Origin: Anaerolineae bacterium
Lineage (GTDB): Bacteria > Chloroflexota > Anaerolineae > Aggregatilineales > Phototrophicaceae
Direction: 5' to 3'
DNA length: 34,996 nucleotides
Assembly (NCBI GenBank): GCA_022843745.1
Contig: JALHNB010000068.1
Coordinates: forward strand, 1-34,996
Under the pieces are notes generated by a model that had not been told where the DNA came from, searched no databases, and saw only the letters and a program-made list of their open reading frames with translations. Both the position numbers and the translations under genes were made by a program. Shown piece by piece: positions 30,141 through 34,996 of the stretch; position 1 is the stretch's first letter, and each line of letters begins with the position of its first letter.

Positions 30141-30190
30141 GTCGCCTTCAGGCGGCTTTCTTTATTAGCCGTATGGCTTTAGCCTACGGT
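30141..30190 (+). terminator. Double-hairpin repeat (family D), copy 4: terminator
   Basis: Hairpin 1 pairs CGCC with GGCG around ttca, then gctttcttt. Hairpin 2 pairs GCCGTA with TACGGT and GGCT with AGCC. It lies 88 bp after the antitoxin-like gene. Reverse TCAGC units (gctgaccgctgattgctgaaag) follow at 30220-30250, up to the start of the Crp/Fnr gene. Confidence 0.7.
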
Positions 30191-30251
30191 GACAAAATCC
30201 CGCACATCAGGTATAAAAGCTGACCGCTGATTGCTGAAAGCTGACCGCCTC

Positions 30252-30926
30252 ATGATTACCGACGAACACTACAACCGAATCACCCGCGCCCTGCCCCTCC
30301 TGCGCCAGGCCGATCCGCAAATGATTCGCGAATTTCGACAGTCGGCCTTTTACGCCTACATCCCGGCAGGCCGTGACGTGTTCGCACAGGGCGATGATGT
30401 GGAAGCTATCGCGCTCCTGCTCTCCGGCGCGGTTCGTGTCTATAAGCTCGCGGAAAACGGGCGCGAAATTACGCTCTATCGCTTCGGTTCCGGCGAATCC
30501 TGCATCCTCACCGCCAACGCCATCCTCAGCAAGCAGACATTTTCGGCCATCGCTACTGTCGAACACGAAGCCGAAGCCATCATGATCCCCGCCGACACGT
30601 TTCGCGAGTGGGTGCGTCGCTATGACCTCTGGCGCGATTTCGTCTTTGAGTTGCTTTCGCAGCGCCTCACCAGCGTCATGGAAATTGTGGACGAAGTGAC
30701 ATTTCGCCGCATGGACATCCGTGTAGCCGCGCTTCTGCTGGAACGCAGCCGATTACAAAACCCCCTCGACATCACTCACCAGGAAATCGCGGCAGAATTG
30801 GGCAGCTCGCGCGAGGTCATCAGCCGCCTTCTCGAAAATCTTGCCAGCCAGAAATGGATTCGTATGGGGCGCGGCACAATCGAAATTCTGGACACGACCT
30901 CTCTCCAAACTTTAACGCTTCGGTAA
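30252..30926 (+). CDS. Crp/Fnr family transcriptional regulator
   Basis: 224 residues. An N-terminal cyclic-nucleotide-type jelly roll (about 25-125, with IPAGRDVFAQGDDVEAIALLLSGAVRVYK) is followed by the long dimer helix and a C-terminal winged HTH (LDITHQEIAAELGSSREVISRLLENLASQKWI). It lacks the N-terminal Cys cluster of oxygen-sensing FNR. The cAMP-phosphate motif (GE..RAA) is not clear, so the signal is unknown. It is followed by a DUF2892 membrane protein and a CxxC thioredoxin-like protein. This combination suggests control of a redox, nitrosative or sulfide stress response. The ATG at 30252 was chosen at the start of the conserved domain. Confidence 0.9.
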   Translation: MITDEHYNRITRALPLLRQADPQMIREFRQSAFYAYIPAGRDVFAQGDDVEAIALLLSGAVRVYKLAENGREITLYRFGSGESCILTANAILSKQTFSAIATVEHEAEAIMIPADTFREWVRRYDLWRDFVFELLSQRLTSVMEIVDEVTFRRMDIRVAALLLERSRLQNPLDITHQEIAAELGSSREVISRLLENLASQKWIRMGRGTIEILDTTSLQTLTLR

Positions 30927-31023
30927 AATTGCTTTTGCCGACCCTGCTATGACTTGTCAGGTCGTATTCCTTCGCCTATCTAAAAACAATCATACCTATC
31001 CAGCCTCCCTATGCCCCTGTTTT

Positions 31024-31075
31024 ACTCCCCTCTCTCGCTTGCGGACGACCAGAGGGAGGGCTGGGGGTGAGGTTG
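31024..31075. repeat. Family F palindromic repeat
   Basis: Arms CTCCCCTCTC and GAGGGAGGG with a ctgggggtgaggttgtatta tail, in the 275 bp gap after the Crp/Fnr gene. The rest of the gap (31076-31201) shows small G-rich stems and no gene. Confidence 0.65.
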
Positions 31076-31201
31076 TATTAAAAACCTACCTCTGAAATGG
31101 TGTTTGGGGAGGGGTTTCAGCCCCTTCGGTGACTTTGTCACAGACAGCCCCCCTTCCCTCGCCTATGATACGAATAGATTATCAATAGAGGAGAAGAAAA
31201 G

Positions 31202-31429
31202 ATGAACCCCTTCGTGACATTTATGGCTTCCAGCGCCGGACGCGCAGCACGGATTATCGCAGGCATCGCCCTGATTTTGATCGGCCTGCTCGTCGTGAAA
31301 GAAACAACCGGTATCGTCATTGCAGTCATCGGCATTTTGCCCCTTGCAGCCGGATCGTTCGATTTTTGCGTATTCGCGCCACTGTTCGGTGCGCCCCTCA
31401 GCGGCCCAAAAATTCGCGGCGAAAAATAG
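31202..31429 (+). CDS. DUF2892 (YgaP-type) small membrane protein
   Basis: 75 residues with two membrane helices (AARIIAGIALILIGLLVV and IVIAVIGILPLAAGSFDFCVFAPLFG). The pattern R-x-x-R-x-x-x-G-x-x-L and a second helix ending in D-x-C-x-x-x-P-L-x-G is the DUF2892 signature, the module fused to rhodanese in YgaP and linked to sulfur and nitric-oxide stress. The cysteine in FDFCVFAP is conserved in the family. A strong gaggag site precedes the ATG. It starts the two-gene unit with the thioredoxin-like protein and lies downstream of the Crp/Fnr gene. Confidence 0.88.
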   Translation: MNPFVTFMASSAGRAARIIAGIALILIGLLVVKETTGIVIAVIGILPLAAGSFDFCVFAPLFGAPLSGPKIRGEK

Positions 31430-31437
31430 CCATTTCC

Positions 31438-31713
31438 ATGACCCCAAAAATCCGCTACTACAAGTCGGTTTTTTGCCCCCGCTGCTGGCTCACAGATCGG
31501 CGCTTATCCGAACTGCGCACCCTCCAGCCGGATGTCGAGATCGAGACGATTGAAATTCTGACAGACCCATCCCGTGCGCTGCGGGATGGAGTCTGGATGA
31601 TCCCCACCATCATCATCGGTGACAAACGCTGGCATCACGCGCCAACGCTGACCGATCTTCAGGCCGCCCTGCGCGAATCAGGCATACCAACTACAGGTGG
31701 CCTTATGGTGTAA
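31438..31713 (+). CDS. Thioredoxin/glutaredoxin-like protein with CPRC motif
   Basis: 91 residues. VFCPRCW (Cys13, Cys16) is the active-site CxxC, and MIPTIII supplies the cis-proline loop. VEIETIEILTDPSRALRDG forms the central strand-helix of a short thioredoxin fold without signal. It probably reduces disulfides or nitrosothiols in the cytoplasm. The ATG at 31438 lies 8 bp after the DUF2892 stop and no clear ribosome-binding site is visible, so translation is likely coupled. Its pairing with DUF2892 and a Crp/Fnr regulator implies a redox stress module. Confidence 0.85.
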   Translation: MTPKIRYYKSVFCPRCWLTDRRLSELRTLQPDVEIETIEILTDPSRALRDGVWMIPTIIIGDKRWHHAPTLTDLQAALRESGIPTTGGLMV

Positions 31714-31765
31714 ACGGCCCATGAGGGTAATATTCCCCGCAAAAGCGATCTGAGCGCAAACCACC

Positions 31766-33007
31766 ATGAATCTCGCCATCTGGAAACGGCTTGTCAACAC
31801 CCCCTACGGCGTCGCGCTCGGATCGTGCATCCTCCTGCAAGGCTTTCTCATGGCGATTGTCAACCCGATTTTGCCCATCGTCATTTCGAATCGCATCGGC
31901 CTGGATAAATCCGGCGTGACGACCTTTTATCTGGTAAACACGCTCATTGGGGTCGTGATTACCCTCGGCACGGGCTATCTTTCGGACGGCACAATCGCGC
32001 GTTATAAGCTGGTCATGATCGGCGGGATCGTCGGAGCGCTCGGCTATTTCGGCATCGGCGTGGCGGTGCTGCCACCTCATGCTTATATCGCCGGGCCACT
32101 GATGGTCGGGCTATCGGTGCTGTTTCCGCAGTTGTTCGCCGTCGCCAAGTCGGGACTTGTGGCGGGCTGGGAACGGGAAGCGCAGGTCATGGGCATCACG
32201 GCGCTGCGAACACTGTTTTCGTTGGGCTTCATTTTCGGCACGGCACTGTCCAGCATTTTGGCACGAGTCATGGATTTTCAGGCGATATTTTTTCTCGTCT
32301 CCGGCGGGATCATCCTGCTGACTCTCTACGCTGCCTGGGTCTTGCATCGCATCGAAGCGCACATCGCGCATCAGGCCGCCCAGTCGGTAACAACGGACAG
32401 CACACCGCGAACACTCTCGATCACCCTGCCCCTCTATGCACTCATTGTGCCGTTGATCGCCATTATCGTCCTGCAAGGCGCGGACAGTACACGCATCGCT
32501 TATCTGGCGCTGATTATGTTCCAGCTTTTTCAGGATGCCAGCATCGCGCCGCTGATGTTCGGGATCGCCGCCACCGTCGAGCTGTTCATGATGAGCTTTT
32601 TGGCCTATCTGTCCAGCAAATTTGGCGAGAAAAAAGTGATCGCTGCGGGTTCACTGGTCGGCGCGGTCTATTATTTCATCATGGCCTCCACCCAGTCGCT
32701 TCCCGTGATGTACGCGACGCAGGTCTTGTACGCCGTATTCGTCGCGGCACTGCTGGGCGTGGCGATGGCCTATATTCAAAACTTGCTGGCACATCGCGCC
32801 GGGATGGGCGGATCGCTCTACGTGGCGGTGCTGAATCTGGGATCGCTGGTCGGCATCCTCTCGCCGCTGCTGGTCACGGGCTACGACCAGAAAATTTTCG
32901 TCATTCCGGCGATTCTGTGTGTTGTCGGCGCGGTTTTATTGCTGGTGGGTGATCGCACCGCGCAGATCGAAAAGCGCTTGCTGGAAGCGTCTCAGCCTGT
33001 CAGTTAG
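31766..33007 (+). CDS. MFS transporter (sugar-efflux-like)
   Basis: 413 residues with about twelve membrane helices and a central loop near 200-220. GLDKSGVTTFYLVNTLIGVVITLGTGYLSDG (about 51-75) carries a relaxed MFS loop 2-3 motif. FGEKKVIAAGSLVGAVYYF near the second half is the repeat of that motif. The arrangement resembles SetA-type sugar efflux transporters, but the substrate is unknown. The last residues (SQPVS) are encoded by a TCAGC-repeat unit (ctcagcctgtcag), which means the repeat has replaced or extended the original C-terminus. The gene starts 52 bp after the thioredoxin-like gene and may share its transcript. Confidence 0.88.
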   Translation: MNLAIWKRLVNTPYGVALGSCILLQGFLMAIVNPILPIVISNRIGLDKSGVTTFYLVNTLIGVVITLGTGYLSDGTIARYKLVMIGGIVGALGYFGIGVAVLPPHAYIAGPLMVGLSVLFPQLFAVAKSGLVAGWEREAQVMGITALRTLFSLGFIFGTALSSILARVMDFQAIFFLVSGGIILLTLYAAWVLHRIEAHIAHQAAQSVTTDSTPRTLSITLPLYALIVPLIAIIVLQGADSTRIAYLALIMFQLFQDASIAPLMFGIAATVELFMMSFLAYLSSKFGEKKVIAAGSLVGAVYYFIMASTQSLPVMYATQVLYAVFVAALLGVAMAYIQNLLAHRAGMGGSLYVAVLNLGSLVGILSPLLVTGYDQKIFVIPAILCVVGAVLLLVGDRTAQIEKRLLEASQPVS

Positions 33008-33016
33008 TGCTATGTC

Positions 33017-33096
33017 CCGCGAATAAATCGGCAATCGCGAACCGTTTTCGTAGGGGCGCACAGCCGTGCGCCCACCTGAACCCATTTCCATCATAT
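33017..33096. repeat. Family E palindromic repeat with long flanks
   Basis: The core GGGCGCAC/GTGCGCCC (33054-33073) has the same flanks as the copy at 15962-16041 (aatcgcgaacc before, tgaaccca.ttccatc after). It separates the convergent MFS and TPR genes. Confidence 0.7.
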
Positions 33097-33123
33097 TGAT
33101 GGGATGTAGTCGTTAGGCCGGAA

Positions 33124-34996
33124 TTATTCGTCCGCCGTCTCAAAACAATCCGCCACCGATCCTTCCTCCCGCAGCCAGTCGATAGCGTCCTCGTAGGCAT
33201 CGTCGCCCACGAGCCGGACATGCTGGCAGAAATCTGCGAATATCTGCTCAGTATCTCTCGAATGGCTGTCAACCATGGCTACCCCACGCCACCCATAGAT
33301 ATAACCATTTTCAGGATCAAGCTCGATGGCACGGTCATAATCCCGAATCGCCAATTTGTAATTAGTTTGCCAATGATAGGCTGTACCTCGGCTGAAGTAG
33401 GCAAAGGCATAAGTGGGGTCGAGTTTGATGGCGCGGTCAAAATCTTCCAGTGCCTCTTTAGAGCGCTCCACCATCGTATAGGTATTGCCCCGGCTGACCA
33501 ACGCTTCGATATAAGCGGGATCGAGTTCAAGCGCCTCGCTGAAATCGTCAATGGCGTGTTGATATTCTGCCAGGTCGTAATAAACCTCAGCGCGACTCTT
33601 AAAGGCTACGGCGTTTTCCGGGTCAAGCTCAATCGCCCGATCATAATTTTCAAATGCCTGTTCATAGTCGCCCAGCGCCGCGTAAGCATCGGCTAGGTCA
33701 CTATAAACGAAGGCAAAGTTGGGTTCGAGCCGCAGCGCATCGTCATAATCTGCAATCGCCAGATCGTATTCTTCGATGAGGGCGTAGATATATCCTCGGT
33801 AGGCATAGGCTTCAGCATAGGTTGGGTCAATCGCAATGGCTGCACTATAATCTTCAATTGCCCCGTCAAGCTCGCCCAACCAGAAGCGACTCGCTGCCCT
33901 GCTGACAAAAGCGACAGAATCTTCGGGGTCAAGTTCAATGGCCTGATCGTAATTTTCCACTGCCCGTTCATACTCGTCCATTTCCCGATAAACGTCGCCC
34001 CGATAGATGTAAATAGGCGCATAGTTCGGTTCAAGTTCGACGGCGCGGTCATAATCGTCAATCGCCTGTTCGTAGTCGCCTAGGCTGGCGTAAGTGTCGC
34101 CGCGATTGATGTAAAACACGGCATAGTTCGGTTCAAGTTCAATCGCTTGACCATAATCTGCAATTGCCAGTTCGTAATCTTCCAGGCTCATGTAGGCATT
34201 GCCCCGGCTGTTATAGGCAAGCGCGTAGCCAGGATCAAGTTCAATCGCGCGATCAAAATCCTCAATCGCTCGCTCATAATCGCCCAAATCCACATAAGCA
34301 TTGCCCCGATTTCGATAAGCGATATCATAGGTTGGGTCAAGCTCAATCGCTTCGTTATAATCTTCAATTGCCTGAGCATAGTCACCCAGGTTTACATGAG
34401 CTTCGCCACGACTGTTGTAGGCAGGAGCATAATCCGGGTCAAGTTCGATAACCCGATCAAAATCGTCAATCGCTGATTTATACAAGGCGATGTCGGCATA
34501 GTTGTCACCACGATTTTGATAGGCGAGTGCAAAAGTCGGATCCAGCACAATCGCGTCATTAAAGTCCGATAATGCCTGCGAGTATTCGCCTAGATAATTA
34601 TGAGCGCTGCCACGGCTGTTATAAGCAGTGGCAAGAGTCGGATCCAGTTCAATGGCGCGGGTATAATCCTCAATGGCCTCCTCATACTTTTCTAGGCTGA
34701 GATAGGTGTCTCCACGAGCGCTGAGAACGTCGCGATTATCAGGGAGAATTTCGTTGGCTCGATTTAAATCTTCAAGAGCTTTCTCATAATCCTCAAAATA
34801 ATCGTAGATAATCCCTCGCCTGAGATAAGCACTACCGAAAGTAGGGAAGAGTTCGATTATGAGGCTGTAATCTTCAAGAGCGCGGTCATAATCACCGAGC
34901 ATGATATAGCTGTTGGCACGCGATGAATAGGTGAATGGATTCGCCAGCCCAAGCTCGGCAGCAGCGGTAAAATCTGCGGCAGCTTCCTCATATCGC
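33124..34996 (-). CDS. Long TPR protein, N-terminus outside the window
   Basis: More than 620 residues, open to the window edge. The frame before the ATG at 34902 still reads as TPR-like sequence (YEEAAADFTAAAELGLANP), so the true start is upstream. It consists of about 17-18 tandem 34-residue TPRs of a highly regular type: A-Y-x-N/S-R-G-x-x-Y-x-x-L-G/E-D-Y-E-x-A-I-x-D-Y-x-x-A-I-E-L-D-P. A short non-repeat end contains DTEQIFADFCQHVRLV and EDAIDWLREEG. TPR arrays form superhelices that bind peptides. The partner is unknown, and no export signal can be judged because the N-terminus is missing. Confidence 0.9.
   Translation of the reverse strand, partial: RYEEAAADFTAAAELGLANPFTYSSRANSYIMLGDYDRALEDYSLIIELFPTFGSAYLRRGIIYDYFEDYEKALEDLNRANEILPDNRDVLSARGDTYLSLEKYEEAIEDYTRAIELDPTLATAYNSRGSAHNYLGEYSQALSDFNDAIVLDPTFALAYQNRGDNYADIALYKSAIDDFDRVIELDPDYAPAYNSRGEAHVNLGDYAQAIEDYNEAIELDPTYDIAYRNRGNAYVDLGDYERAIEDFDRAIELDPGYALAYNSRGNAYMSLEDYELAIADYGQAIELEPNYAVFYINRGDTYASLGDYEQAIDDYDRAVELEPNYAPIYIYRGDVYREMDEYERAVENYDQAIELDPEDSVAFVSRAASRFWLGELDGAIEDYSAAIAIDPTYAEAYAYRGYIYALIEEYDLAIADYDDALRLEPNFAFVYSDLADAYAALGDYEQAFENYDRAIELDPENAVAFKSRAEVYYDLAEYQHAIDDFSEALELDPAYIEALVSRGNTYTMVERSKEALEDFDRAIKLDPTYAFAYFSRGTAYHWQTNYKLAIRDYDRAIELDPENGYIYGWRGVAMVDSHSRDTEQIFADFCQHVRLVGDDAYEDAIDWLREEGSVADCFETADE

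Noticed and set aside
33124-34996. Regular about 102-bp DNA periodicity that could be mistaken for a CRISPR or satellite array
   Set aside because: It is the coding repeat of the 34-residue TPR units, with no conserved short repeat and no unique spacers.

Overview
This 35 kb window is chromosome-like DNA from a free-living bacterium. I infer a member of the Chloroflexota (Anaerolineae-like). The grounds are the many secreted WD40, TPR and LysM proteins, a Uma2 protein, a Kam/NpmA-type 16S rRNA methyltransferase, and many short palindromic repeats between genes. No rRNA or marker gene is present, so the assignment is inference. I saw no tRNA, rRNA, CRISPR array, transposase or integrase.

Layout. 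1-4330: end of an iron-dependent alcohol dehydrogenase, an O-methyltransferase-fold protein, a Uma2 protein, a polytopic membrane protein carrying an in-frame repeat, a MITE-like palindromic element and a stand-alone Smr protein. 4395-9296: a glycosyltransferase, then a tight four-gene operon (anchored Pro/Gln-rich protein, ApbE flavin transferase, SH3b protein with an Asp/His tail, ferric-reductase-like heme b membrane protein), then a relic of the glycosyltransferase 3' end. 9379-17106: a secreted WD40 protein, a BNR/sialidase-fold protein, a DUF6714-like protein, a VOC protein, an SDR oxidoreductase behind a perfect operator-like palindrome, and two secreted proteins. 17243-25000: mainly minus strand: a LysM lipoprotein, a P-loop kinase, the Kam/NpmA-like methyltransferase with its Shine-Dalgarno buried in a hairpin, an acylphosphatase, a nucleotidyltransferase, two DUF6582-like paralogues and a CBS-pair protein. 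On the plus strand this stretch also holds a frameshifted WD40 gene and an 82-residue protein. 25507-28804: an Ecs-like ABC transporter followed by a two-gene cargo and a relic of the permease 3' end. 28972-34996: an AT-rich membrane protein, an antitoxin-like small protein, a Crp/Fnr - DUF2892 - thioredoxin-like cluster, an MFS transporter and a long TPR protein that runs off the window.

Three patterns stand out. First, two gene groups each sit between an intact gene and a diverged in-frame copy of that gene's last codons. This is the footprint expected of integration at a gene 3' end, but no integrase is present. Second, at least four families of small structured repeats are scattered here. 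One is a double hairpin with covarying stems that always lies just after a plus-strand gene. Third, the ApbE/heme-b operon has no recognisable FMN-binding partner, so it is the best candidate for an undescribed redox system.
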